64,000 nucleotides of DNA from Niastella populi (GTDB lineage: Bacteria > Bacteroidota > Bacteroidia > Chitinophagales > Chitinophagaceae): positions 310,001 to 374,000 of the forward strand of contig NZ_LWBP01000001.1 of assembly GCF_002078015.1 (NCBI RefSeq). Direction: 5' to 3'. Under the pieces are notes generated by a model. That model saw only the letters and a program-made list of their open reading frames with translations. It did not search any database and was not told where the DNA came from. Positions 54,327-62,762 of this stretch are shown piece after piece (the first letter of the stretch is position 1; each line of letters starts with the position of its first letter). A program made the position numbers and the translations under genes.

Positions 54327-54785
54327 GAACTAATGTTGGCCTGAAAGACCCATGATCAGCCTGTTTTGTGGGTAGTTCGACGTATAATGATGCCATTTTA
54401 ACCGGCGACGGACTAATGCTAACCTGAAATGGCCCGCAGTTGGATTGTTTTTAACTGATGTTGACTTGTTTTAATGGCATATAGGCTTGCGACGGACTAA
54501 TGCTAACCTGAAATGGCCCGCAGTTGGATTGTTTTTAACTGATGTTGACTTGTTTTAATGGCATGTAGGCTTGCGACGGACTGATGTTAGCCTTAAATGA
54601 CCCGCAGTTGGGTTGTTTTTAACTGATGTTGACTTGTTTTAATGGCATGTAGGCTTGCGACGGACTAATGTTAGCCTTAAATGACCGGCAGTTGGGTTGT
54701 TTTTAACTGATGTTGATTTGTTTTAATGGCATGTAGGCTTGCGACGGACTGATGTTAGCCTGAAATTCACTTATGTTGTGTTGAA
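54327..54785. repeat. 84-bp tandem array, four near-identical units plus diverged ends
   Basis: Units start at 54407, 54491, 54575 and 54659 (GACGGACTRATGYTARCC...), each 84 bp, with a partial fifth from 54743 and a diverged unit before the first. Each unit splits into two related 42-bp halves: GACTAATGCTAACCTG... and AACTGATGTTGACTTG.... Confidence 0.95.
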
Positions 54786-54833
54786 ATGGGCCTTAGTAGC
54801 GCTGCAACAATCAACTTCTGCCAACTTTTCTGA

Positions 54834-55053
54834 TTTCCTGAAAGCTTTTCGGCTTTCCTGTAGGGAAATGGCATTTCCCGAAGGGATTTACGTTTTCCCG
54901 AAGTATTTTACAATTTCCTGGAGGTAAATGGCGATTCCCGCTATCTTTTACAATTTCCCGAAAGTTTTTCCCTTCTCCTGAAAGATTTTGAGTTTTCCTA
55001 AAGGCTTTTTAGGTTACCCGAAGGGATTCAGAGATTTCCTGAAAAAATTGCCT
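54834..55053. repeat. degenerate 20-bp tandem array, about eleven units
   Basis: Units start every 20 bases from 54834 to 55014 (TTTCCTG, TTTCCTG, TTTCCCG, TTTCCCG, TTTCCTG, ATTCCCG, TTTCCCG, TCTCCTG, TTTCCTA, TTACCCG), with an eleventh shifted by one base. The consensus is TTTCCYGAAGG.TTTT plus four free bases. Confidence 0.9.
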
Positions 55054-55117
55054 TTTATCCTTAAAACGGCAGCATTAACGCTGAAATAAAGCACGAATTT
55101 TTGAAGTAAAACAACAG

Positions 55118-56230
55118 CTACTTATCTTTCGCCCACTTCAAACACACGGGGTTACCCACTTTGATGCTTTTGCCGGTATCGGTGAGCTTACCGGATTTTT
55201 TATCGCGTTTGAAGATCACCACATTATCGGTTTCCTGGTTGGCCACCAGCAAAAAATTACCCGTTGGGTCAATAGTGAAATTGCGCGGTACTTCGCCTTT
55301 GGTTGATTCATGCCCAATGGCTGTGAGCTTGCCGCTTTTATCGATGGAGAAAATGGCAATGGTGTTCGATGGAGTGCGGTTGGTAGCATACAGGAATTTA
55401 CCATCGGGTGAAACATGAATATCGGCCGACCATTTTTTACCGGTAAAACCGGCCGGATAGGTTGAAATATGTTGGATCAGCGTGAGCTTTCCATCCTTAT
55501 ACTTATATGCCGAAACGGCGCCGCCCATTTCTTCAACCAGGTAGGCCAGTTTCCCATTGGGATGAAAGGTGAAATGCCGCGGTCCACTCCCGGCCGGTGT
55601 GGCCGCAAATGGCACTGATGCCGGTTCGGGTTTCCCGCTGCCTGGATTGAAGGAATAGATCATTACCTTATCGATGCCGAGGTCGGGCACAAAAATATAT
55701 TTATCATCGGGCGAAAAAACGGTGGAATGCACATGCGGTTTTTCCTGCCGTTCCTTATCAACGCTGCTGCCTGTATGCTGAACCGTGGTAGGGTTGCCCA
55801 GCGTTCCATTGGCCATAATGGGTAATGTGGAGAAACTGCCGCCACTATAATTGGCCACAGCCACCCATTTACCGGTTTTGTTAACGGCCACATAACAGGG
55901 ATGGTCGCCGCCGCTGGTTTGTTTATCGATATATTTTAAAGTGCCATTGCTTTTATCGAAAGAGAACACCGAAACGCTGCCCTTGTCATTGGCGTCTTCA
56001 TTTACGGCGTATACAAATTTTTCATCGGGCGAAAGCGCCAGATAGGAGGGGTTGGCCGCCTTTGCATTACTAACGGCCGCCACTTCGCCTGTTTGCGTGT
56101 TCATTTTATAAACATACAGGCCTTCGCTTTTTCCCCGGGTATAGGTACCCACCAACAGATAGTAGTTCATTTGACAATTACCGGTTATATGTAAGGCAAA
56201 CAATAAAATAATGTGCCATAGGTGTTTCAT
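55118..56230 (-). CDS. lactonase-family seven-bladed propeller protein (6-phosphogluconolactonase/Pgl-like), secreted
   Basis: The 370-residue protein has a signal peptide and the YkgB-type propeller: YLLVGTYTRGKSEGLYVYKM, LSPDEKFVYAVNE, VHSTVFSPDDKYIFVPDLGIDKV, HVSPDGKFLYATNR and IDPTGNFLLVANQETDNV. Cytoplasmic members hydrolyse 6-phosphogluconolactone; the signal peptide makes another lactone or ester more likely here. It converges on trhO across the repeat arrays. Confidence 0.88.
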   Translation of the reverse strand: MKHLWHIILLFALHITGNCQMNYYLLVGTYTRGKSEGLYVYKMNTQTGEVAAVSNAKAANPSYLALSPDEKFVYAVNEDANDKGSVSVFSFDKSNGTLKYIDKQTSGGDHPCYVAVNKTGKWVAVANYSGGSFSTLPIMANGTLGNPTTVQHTGSSVDKERQEKPHVHSTVFSPDDKYIFVPDLGIDKVMIYSFNPGSGKPEPASVPFAATPAGSGPRHFTFHPNGKLAYLVEEMGGAVSAYKYKDGKLTLIQHISTYPAGFTGKKWSADIHVSPDGKFLYATNRTPSNTIAIFSIDKSGKLTAIGHESTKGEVPRNFTIDPTGNFLLVANQETDNVVIFKRDKKSGKLTDTGKSIKVGNPVCLKWAKDK

Positions 56231-56647
56231 ACATGGAAGATAGTTAAATAGTTGACAAGTTAACGGGTTAACAAGTTAACATCCTGCCATTGCGTTATAA
56301 GGTGTTGAAAAAATGCTGCGACCCGGATCCGGCTGCCATCAATTTTAAAAACCACAAGTCCCGCTGCTCATTAAACACCGGGTTAATATTTTTTTGTTAA
56401 CTCATTAACTTACTCCACTTTAAGATCTGAGTAATTTTTTGTAATCTTGAAACCCGGGTAACGTTATCGTATAAGGCCAGGTTTAATTAGTTGCAGGTGT
56501 GACTGAGAAGGCGAAGCCATGTTTATTAGTTACATACCGTGATTGAAAATACGAACGAATCGACCGGCCGGCGGCTAGCTGACAAAGGGCTTGAATTCGA
56601 GCGGCAGCAGTTGTATGTTATGCCATAACCAACCTCTCGGGTTCTAT
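56231..56647. other. 417-bp spacer at the edge of the accessory island
   Basis: GTTGACAAGTTAACGGGTTAACAAG words occupy 56240-56280. The next 360 bases have no recognisable gene or terminator. Base composition turns AT-rich from about 56.6 kb. Confidence 0.5.
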
Positions 56648-57094
56648 ATGATATTGAAAAGTACTTTTCTTCAATTTATCGTTATTGTGCAGGTATTCTT
56701 TTCGATTTCCGGGTGCAACACGACAAGAAATATCTATAAAAGTTCATCATCAAAAAAAGACTATGTAACAATTAACGCTGTGACACTTTCTCATTGTGGC
56801 TGTACTGAGATTTATGCAGAAAGGTTTAAGAATGGCAAAAGGGAATTTCAGATACTTTATAATGACAGTTTAGTTCGTAAGACGTTTTTTAGTTACAATC
56901 AAAATAGAAAGACGCCATCCTTGACAACGCTTTTAGCAACACCAAGTGATAATTTTACGACACCTTTTGATGAAACTGACTTAAAAATATTTACAATAAT
57001 TGACTCCGCTATTGCAAATAAACAAGGGATAATTTATCCAATTCGCAGGACCATGTATAAAGGTTACATAAAGGACACATTAATTAACCATTGA
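56648..57094 (+). CDS. small lipoprotein of unknown function
   Basis: From the ATG at 56648 the product is 148 residues with a lipoprotein signal (MILKSTFLQFIVIVQVFF, lipobox SISGC, Cys23). The rest is polar, with a CGC triplet region (LSHCGCTEIYAERFKNGKREF) and a C-terminal IYPIRRTMYKGYIKD. It is AT-rich compared with the core genes. I recognise no family. A 19-codon upstream extension lacks a signal and was dropped. Confidence 0.7.
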   Translation: MILKSTFLQFIVIVQVFFSISGCNTTRNIYKSSSSKKDYVTINAVTLSHCGCTEIYAERFKNGKREFQILYNDSLVRKTFFSYNQNRKTPSLTTLLATPSDNFTTPFDETDLKIFTIIDSAIANKQGIIYPIRRTMYKGYIKDTLINH

Positions 57095-57207
57095 CAAAAT
57101 CGGCAGGGCGAGGCACAAATATGCAACATTGGGTTGTAAGCAAATTGGGCTTGAAATTTTAGCATCAGCTAAATGCAAATTTCAGCTTCAGTTCCTGCTG
57201 ACGAATT

Positions 57208-57265
57208 ACAATCAGCTTTTGTACATAACTTCAATAATATATTTTCAATCGGCAGCGGTTATCGG
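57208..57265 (+). repeat. duplicated promoter-like module, copy 1
   Basis: The 58-bp sequence with core TTTTGTACATAACTTCAATA contains a TTTG and, 18 bases later, a TATTTTC element, an imperfect Bacteroidota promoter. It recurs at 59348-59405 before an unrelated gene. Confidence 0.75.
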
Positions 57266-57273
57266 CAAAAGCT

Positions 57274-57555
57274 TTGTCTGACTTCAATAGTGTCATTGAA
57301 AAAGGTACAGATTATCCTGCAGTGGCCTATTTCAACAAGGCCGAGTCTTTGCGAGAATTAAATAGATTTGAAGAAGCTATAAAATATTACGACAATGTTA
57401 TTTCGGTTGACAATAAAGATTCAAGAGCTTATTTCAAAAAGGGAATGACATTTTCAAAACTTGGGAAAAAAGATAGTGCTTGCATTTCTCTTAAAATCGC
57501 CAAAGACCTGGGTGATCCTGAAGCTGAAAAAGAAATCGGGACACTTTGTAACTAA
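57274..57555 (+). CDS. short TPR-repeat protein, probably N-terminally truncated
   Basis: The 93-residue frame has tetratricopeptide text: YPAVAYFNKAESLRELNRFEEAIKYYDNVISVDNKDSRAYFKKGMTFSKLG. The only start in the open frame near the promoter-like module is the TTG at 57274. The frame stays open and TPR-like for several codons upstream (AKALSDFNSV), with no ATG. This suggests the 5' end of a longer TPR gene was lost when the module was joined on. It may or may not be expressed. Confidence 0.6.
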   Translation: MSDFNSVIEKGTDYPAVAYFNKAESLRELNRFEEAIKYYDNVISVDNKDSRAYFKKGMTFSKLGKKDSACISLKIAKDLGDPEAEKEIGTLCN

Positions 57556-57803
57556 ACGCTTGCACACAACAACTAATAAAGCTTAGAAGCGGAATAAACA
57601 ATGAGTTTTTTTAACTTCTACACCCTACAATGCCTGGACAAAACGTTTATTTCGTCAGGTGGCGAAACGGCTGGAATGGAGTTAAACAGGAAACCAGTCA
57701 TAAGTTTGAATTTGACTGTTCGGCTAGGTGACTAAATGGGGCTTGGTTTTGCAATCGGCTTAAGTTCAGGGTTACTAACCCACCCGAACGCAAAGCCCCG
57801 AAC
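57556..57803. other. cassette-like spacer
   Basis: It starts with CGCTTGCACACAACAAC just after the TPR stop and ends with CGCAAAGCCCCGAACGTTGGCAG. GGGGCTT (57741-57747 region) and AAGCCCC near the right end can pair. No gene is recognised. Confidence 0.45.
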
Positions 57804-57820
57804 GTTGGCAGAAATACAAA

Positions 57821-59293
57821 ATGAAACATCTCGCTACCATAATCATTGTGGCTTTAACCTTTAACTGTTTTGGACAACAGTTTCAGTTTGACAAGACAAA
57901 AATTTCCAGTCAGACAAAGGCGATTGTTACGAAAATTGAAAAGGAAAATAGGCTGATGGGCAGTATAGTTGGAAACGGTGGCATTCGACCAAAACAATTT
58001 GACAACTTTACAGAATTACAAAAGGTTGCGACAAATGGTGAACTCCAGGAGCTAACGAATCATCCAAACGGTGTAGTTCGTTGCTATTCTTTTTGGGCAT
58101 TGACCTATGACACTTCTGTCAATCTGCTTCCAATAATTATCAAACATATTCCCGACGATGAAAAGGTAAGTACAATGTTTGGGTGTATTGTAAGTAGTGA
58201 AAAAGTAGGAGATTTTTTTATTAGCCTTGCTACTCCTCAGTATGTTGACTTAGACTCGAAAAAACTTACACCTAACGAATTCAACTATTTAGACAGTCTT
58301 CTTATTTATACTCCAAATAAATTATATGCAAAAGAGAATGCAATAAACCGAGCCAGGTTAAGCGAAGCATCCTACGAAAGAGTTAGAGAACTCGTATTGA
58401 AAGAAAACAATCAGTCGGCGTTAGTAACACTAGCTAAATTCAAACGTAAACAAGATATTCAGTTAATCCTAAATAATGAAATGACTGGTGAACGTTATGG
58501 CAAACTTTTCTTTACTTACAAAGCAATTAGTGAGTTTCCTGACAACGCTTTTCTGCCTTTACTGGAAAGGTCTTTGTATGAAGCAATTGACAAAGGAGCC
58601 TCGAGTACGGATTGGAGAGAATTATATAAAGCTATTGCCAGTTTTAAAAATGACGCAGCACTTCAGCTTTTAAAAGTACCATTCACACAGACGAAACACG
58701 AAAACATAAGGCAATATCACATAGACTTTATCTTCGCAGCAGTTCATGACTTCTACGCTCCTGTTTATGATGAACTCCTTTGGGCAATGTGGGAAAGCGA
58801 AAAGAAGATAAATACAAAAGTCTTCAAGCTGCTTTACCCAAAAAATCCAGACAAGGCATTTCTGCTAACAAAAAAGACGATACAAAATGCGGATGATTTT
58901 TATTACTTCAACACAGGAAGTTACAGCGAAGATGAAGAAAAACCCGTAAACCTTTTAGCTGTTATGCTTGACACAGTTTTAGTTAGGGACAGACCATACG
59001 CCATTGAGCAAATCAACAAAAATATAAGAGAGATCAATGTTCATCAGTTTCCAACATTCGCAGACAAAGCATTAAAATTAGGCGACACTTCTTTTGTATC
59101 AGCCCTGTTTGACCGACTTAAAACGGAAGATAACGCACATATTTATTTGAAAGCAACTGAAGTGCTGATTGCATTAAAAGACAAAGAAATTAATAAGCGT
59201 ATAGTAGAAGTAGCCAAGATAAACCCAGCATTGAGAAAGGATTGGGGAGGTAAAGAGTTTGCGAAATTATTAAAGGACAACGGCATCGAGTGA
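57821..59293 (+). CDS. secreted protein of unknown function, helical-repeat-like
   Basis: The 490-residue protein has a signal peptide (cleavage after CFGQ, about residue 19). The rest is predicted mostly alpha-helical, with HEAT-like units (LQELTNHPNGVVRCYSFWAL, LVTLAKFKRKQDIQLILN, ATEVLIALKDKEINKRIVEVA). No catalytic motif is visible. Perfect 10-bp inverted repeats flank it: GTTGGCAGAA (57804-57813) and TTCTGCCAAC (59302-59311). It is AT-rich and looks acquired; the function is unknown. Confidence 0.7.
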   Translation: MKHLATIIIVALTFNCFGQQFQFDKTKISSQTKAIVTKIEKENRLMGSIVGNGGIRPKQFDNFTELQKVATNGELQELTNHPNGVVRCYSFWALTYDTSVNLLPIIIKHIPDDEKVSTMFGCIVSSEKVGDFFISLATPQYVDLDSKKLTPNEFNYLDSLLIYTPNKLYAKENAINRARLSEASYERVRELVLKENNQSALVTLAKFKRKQDIQLILNNEMTGERYGKLFFTYKAISEFPDNAFLPLLERSLYEAIDKGASSTDWRELYKAIASFKNDAALQLLKVPFTQTKHENIRQYHIDFIFAAVHDFYAPVYDELLWAMWESEKKINTKVFKLLYPKNPDKAFLLTKKTIQNADDFYYFNTGSYSEDEEKPVNLLAVMLDTVLVRDRPYAIEQINKNIREINVHQFPTFADKALKLGDTSFVSALFDRLKTEDNAHIYLKATEVLIALKDKEINKRIVEVAKINPALRKDWGGKEFAKLLKDNGIE

Positions 59294-59347
59294 CGATGTA
59301 CTTCTGCCAACAAGAATCATGATGACGGCGGCAAAACAAAAAATCAG

Positions 59348-59405
59348 ACAATCAGTTTTTGTACATAACTTCAATAATATATTTCAATTAAACAGCGGTT
59401 ACCGA
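59348..59405 (+). repeat. duplicated promoter-like module, copy 2
   Basis: It matches 57208-57265 with a few substitutions and compensating indels (core TTTTTGTACATAACTTCAAT). It lies 31 bases before the PhyH-like gene and would act as its promoter. Confidence 0.75.
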
Positions 59406-59436
59406 TCCGTTGCGTCAGCTTAAAGAGAGATTCTAC

Positions 59437-60147
59437 ATGAAACAAACAGATAGCTTTTTATCGAATGGTTTTGTGATTTTTGACGAGATCTATACCATGG
59501 ACGAAGTAGAAAATGTATTGCGACAAATCAACCTGGCAAACTCAGACAAAGACACATTCAGGAAATCAGAAGACCTCTTTGCTATTAGACAATTTTTAAA
59601 GGAAGTACCATCAGCGATCGACGCAGTCTTCAATGATAATCTCAAAGCAATTTTAAGCCAAATTTTAGGTGACAAATATTTTGTTGTAAAAAGCATTTAT
59701 TTTGATAAACCACAAACATCAAACTGGTATGTTTCATATCATCAGGACCTGACAATCTCTGTTGATAAGAAAGTTTCTTTGAATGGGTTTGACCTTTGGA
59801 CAACAAAACAGAATCAGTTTGCAGTTCAGCCACCGTTGAACATTTTACAAAATGTCGTGACTGTTCGTATTCATCTTGACGATACCGATGAAAACAACGG
59901 CGCATTAAGAGTTATACCTAAGTCTCATTTAAAAGGCGTTTATAGACCAGAAACTATTGATTGGACTTTTGAGAAGGAAGTAAGTTGCAATGTATCAAAA
60001 GGCGGAATTATGCTTATGAAACCGTTACTATTACATAGTTCAGGCAGAACAACCAACAATAGGCAACGGCGAGTGATTCACATTGAGTTTTCAAATCAGG
60101 AACTACCAACAGAACTTAATTGGGCAGAACGAATAAATTTATGTTGA
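59437..60147 (+). CDS. phytanoyl-CoA dioxygenase (PhyH)-like Fe(II)/2-oxoglutarate oxygenase
   Basis: From the ATG at 59437 the product is 236 residues. It has the iron-binding facial triad His102-x-Asp104 (SYHQDLTI) and the distal His200 (LLLHSSGRTTNN), with basic residues after it (RQRRVIHIEF) to hold 2-oxoglutarate. HLDDTDENNGALRVIPKSH is the conserved PhyH strand. It should hydroxylate a small molecule; the substrate is unknown. The upstream module at 59348 also occurs before the TPR fragment. Confidence 0.85.
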   Translation: MKQTDSFLSNGFVIFDEIYTMDEVENVLRQINLANSDKDTFRKSEDLFAIRQFLKEVPSAIDAVFNDNLKAILSQILGDKYFVVKSIYFDKPQTSNWYVSYHQDLTISVDKKVSLNGFDLWTTKQNQFAVQPPLNILQNVVTVRIHLDDTDENNGALRVIPKSHLKGVYRPETIDWTFEKEVSCNVSKGGIMLMKPLLLHSSGRTTNNRQRRVIHIEFSNQELPTELNWAERINLC

Positions 60148-60413
60148 TAAGCCGGGCGCACAACATGGGTTTTGTGTTAAGGCGGCTGAAAGCAAAACCT
60201 GCTCGGTAATAATTTTATTTAACTTAATGCCTGGGCTGGACTACTGAACAGCAATACCGCCACGAATTACAAGATCCCGACATTTCAAATTTAATTGCAG
60301 ACTTATCTAAACACCTACATATACAGCAAAGATAATCCATCGGCTGCAGATTCGGGCTTGACGTTTCCGATGGCCCGGCCGAACTCAATGCCATAGCCAT
60401 TAAACGCCATTAT
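60148..60413. other. cassette-like spacer with complementary ends
   Basis: GCCGGGC near the left end (about 60152) and GCCCGGC near the right end (about 60373) are complementary. CACAAC-ATGGGT-TTTGTG lies next to the left one. No gene is recognised. Confidence 0.45.
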
Positions 60414-61175
60414 ATGAAAACTCTGATAGCCATAATTTTCTTGTTGATTGCAGATAAAGCATTGTCGCAGGACGACAGCAATTATGTTTCTTCCTGTAAC
60501 TATTTTAAGGAAAATAAACTTGCGCTCAACGTGATAGAGCCTCCTGATGGGTACAATCTTTTTTACAATTGTGATTCAATGCTCTTCGTTCGTGGAAATT
60601 TTTCAGACACGATCAAAATCTGGACACCTGGAGTCGAATGGGCTCATACCCTTGATCAATTCAAAGACGTTGTGAGTAAACCAAATTATGGCAAGACAAT
60701 TTTTGCGAAATCAATAATGTCAGACGGCCGCATACTTGTTGTAAATTGCATGGAAACTGTATTCATTTTTCGAAACGATTCATTGTACGAAGTAGAGGAC
60801 ACAGTTTCGAAGCCGAAGGAATACTTTTCTATGTTGGTCGACCATGTGTCAGGAAAAATGGACGAAACAACCTACCGGCATAAAAAAGATAGTATTGATT
60901 TGTTGTATAAAGATCGGCACGCTTATGTTCCGAAATTGATTTTTGCAAAGAACATGTTCCATCGGGGAAAAAAGAAGGTAACGCTATCCCGGAAAGTTAA
61001 CTATGAGAAAGATGAGATCGAACTGGAACGGGAATGGGTGGAGAATGGCAAAAAATGTTATGTAGTTAGAATTAATAATAAATTCGAAAATGAGAAGACA
61101 ACCTATGCTTACGCCATAAATGAAGATATTAAGTTTATTTGGTGGGAAGGTTGTGGCAACAGAACTCAAAAGTAG
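60414..61175 (+). CDS. secreted protein of unknown function
   Basis: The 253-residue protein has a clear signal peptide (MKTLIAIIFLLIADKALSQ) and a polar, Lys/Asp-rich body with SCNYFKENKLALNV, FHRGKKKVTLSRKVNYEKDEIELEREWVENGKKCYVV and a C-terminal WWEGCGNRTQK. No domain is recognised. It lies in the AT-rich island between a spacer and an ATP-grasp remnant, so acquisition by transfer is likely. Confidence 0.7.
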   Translation: MKTLIAIIFLLIADKALSQDDSNYVSSCNYFKENKLALNVIEPPDGYNLFYNCDSMLFVRGNFSDTIKIWTPGVEWAHTLDQFKDVVSKPNYGKTIFAKSIMSDGRILVVNCMETVFIFRNDSLYEVEDTVSKPKEYFSMLVDHVSGKMDETTYRHKKDSIDLLYKDRHAYVPKLIFAKNMFHRGKKKVTLSRKVNYEKDEIELEREWVENGKKCYVVRINNKFENEKTTYAYAINEDIKFIWWEGCGNRTQK

Positions 61176-61179
61176 TTGA

Positions 61180-61461
61180 CGATATTCAGGCGGAGCAAGA
61201 TGTTTTGTGAGGGACGGAGTAGTAAAGGATATTGCGTTATATGAAGGTTCGGCTGATTTGACAAGCGGAAGAAAATTTGTATCGGATTTTATCTGCGTTA
61301 ACAAAAACGAGTTGCCCAAAGTTGTAGTTATTGATATTGCATTTAGTGGAAAAACAGGTTGGTTTGTTCTCGAATTTAATGCATGCTGGGGCGCAGGACT
61401 TAACGGTTGTAAAGCAGTGAACGTAATTGACTGCATCATAGATGCAACGATTAATAAATGA
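61180..61461 (+). pseudogene. N-terminally truncated ATP-grasp domain protein
   Basis: The open frame after the TGA at 61177 reads RCFVRDGVVKDIALYEG and continues to VVVIDIAFSGKTGWFVLEFNACWGAGLNG and a stop. That is the C-terminal third of ATP-grasp proteins of unknown substrate (VIDIG...G.WVVVEFN..WGAGLNG). No N-terminal ATP-binding part precedes it, so it is a gene remnant. A GTG at 61207 could start an 84-residue peptide, but that would not be a working enzyme. Confidence 0.75.
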
Positions 61462-61624
61462 GTGGTAATGCATGTTCATTTTTCCAATGTTGACGAAACT
61501 TTGATCCGATAGTAAAATTACGACCCAGGCAATGTTTTTGAAATCGCTCACAAATTAAATAAGGTCGACAAATTGCTCTGCCAACCTTTTTAAAATATAT
61601 TTTTTCGCCTTTATTTCGGGGGCT

Positions 61625-61687
61625 GTATTCCCTCGTCAACCCGGTAACTCGTCAACCCGTTAACCAGTTAACCCGTTAACTCATCAA
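61625..61687. repeat. GTTAACCAGTTAACCCGTTAAC words
   Basis: CTCGTCAACCCGGTAACTCG, then GTTAACCAGTTAACCCG words, up to the purC stop. It is the same word type as at 26148 and 30725, in the opposite orientation. No hairpin terminator was found for purC. Confidence 0.55.
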
Positions 61688-62617
61688 CTATCCCTTCACT
61701 TTCTCCAACTCTTTCACTATCCGGCTAACCGTTTCTTCTTCCGAAAGGTGCTGCGGCTGAAATGTTGAGCCAATCACTTTTTCATACAGTTCAATATATC
61801 TTTTCGAAATAGTATTGATCCACTCATCGCTCATTTCAGGAACTGTTTGTCCTTCCTTGCCCATAAAATTGTTGGCGATAAGCCATTCGCGTACGAATTC
61901 CTTGCTCAGCTGTTGCTGGCGTTCGCCGGTCTTTTGTCTTTCCCCGAACCCGTCGGCATAAAAGTAGCGGCTGCTGTCGGGCGTATGAATTTCATCCATC
62001 AGGTAAATGGTATCGCCGATTTTGCCGAATTCATATTTTGTATCAACTAAGATCAAACCCTGTTTGGCGGCGATTTCTTTACCGCGCGCGAATAACTTCA
62101 GGGTATAATCTTCCAGAACGGCCCAATCTTCAGCTGTGGCGAGCCCGGTAGCAATTATTTGTTCTTTTGAAATATCTTCATCGTGGCCCGCTTCGGCTTT
62201 AGTGCTTGGCGTTATGATGGGGGTTGGAAAAAAATCATTTTCTTTCATGCCTTCAGGTAGGGGTACACCGCATAATTCGCGTTTTCCACTGGCATAGGTT
62301 CGCCATGCATGACCTGTTAAATTACCACGCACTACCATTTCGATCTTAAAAGGCACACATTTTTTACCAATAGACACATTGGGTGCAGGTACCGATACTA
62401 ACCAGTTGGCACAAATGTCGCGCGTAGCCTGCAGCATGTAAGCAGCAATCTGGTTCAATACTTGTCCTTTATAAGGGATGGGGCGGGGTAAGATCACATC
62501 AAATGCAGAGATGCGGTCACTGGCAATCATTACTAGCCACTGATCTTCAATAGTATATACATCTCTTACTTTGCCTCGGTAAAAGTTTGTCTGCTGAGGA
62601 AATTGTAATGATTTCAT
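61688..62617 (-). CDS. purC: phosphoribosylaminoimidazole-succinocarboxamide synthase
   Basis: The 309-residue protein has [54 protein letters not shown] and [12 protein letters not shown], the SAICAR synthetase motifs. It joins aspartate to CAIR with ATP in purine biosynthesis. The length is that of the longer (about 300-residue) bacterial and yeast-like type. It diverges from the TonB-dependent receptor at 62763. Confidence 0.96.
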   Translation of the reverse strand: MKSLQFPQQTNFYRGKVRDVYTIEDQWLVMIASDRISAFDVILPRPIPYKGQVLNQIAAYMLQATRDICANWLVSVPAPNVSIGKKCVPFKIEMVVRGNLTGHAWRTYASGKRELCGVPLPEGMKENDFFPTPIITPSTKAEAGHDEDISKEQIIATGLATAEDWAVLEDYTLKLFARGKEIAAKQGLILVDTKYEFGKIGDTIYLMDEIHTPDSSRYFYADGFGERQKTGERQQQLSKEFVREWLIANNFMGKEGQTVPEMSDEWINTISKRYIELYEKVIGSTFQPQHLSEEETVSRIVKELEKVKG

Positions 62618-62762
62618 GGGCCGAAGATACCAGCGATGTTGAATATGATGAAAAAAAAGAATTCCCGAAATATCAACAAAATCAAGAAGATGTGATTAAA
62701 TAAAATTTTCTGTTGAAAATTACAATCCGTATTTTGCTCTATAACCATAAAAACTCCATGCC

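Larger units (their letters stand above)
54281..55117. other. 837-bp convergent spacer made of two tandem-repeat arrays
   Basis: No gene is supported. An 84-bp array (54327-54785) and a 20-bp array (54834-55053) fill most of it, both listed separately. The short open frame over the boundary is a by-product of the repeats. Confidence 0.8.

Noticed and set aside
54739-54927. 62-residue open frame across the tandem arrays
   Set aside because: It spans the junction of two unrelated repeats and has no promoter or homology.
54327-55053. Regular repeats that might be a CRISPR array
   Set aside because: The 84-bp units are repeated in full with no unique spacers, and the 20-bp units are contiguous. 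No cas gene is nearby.
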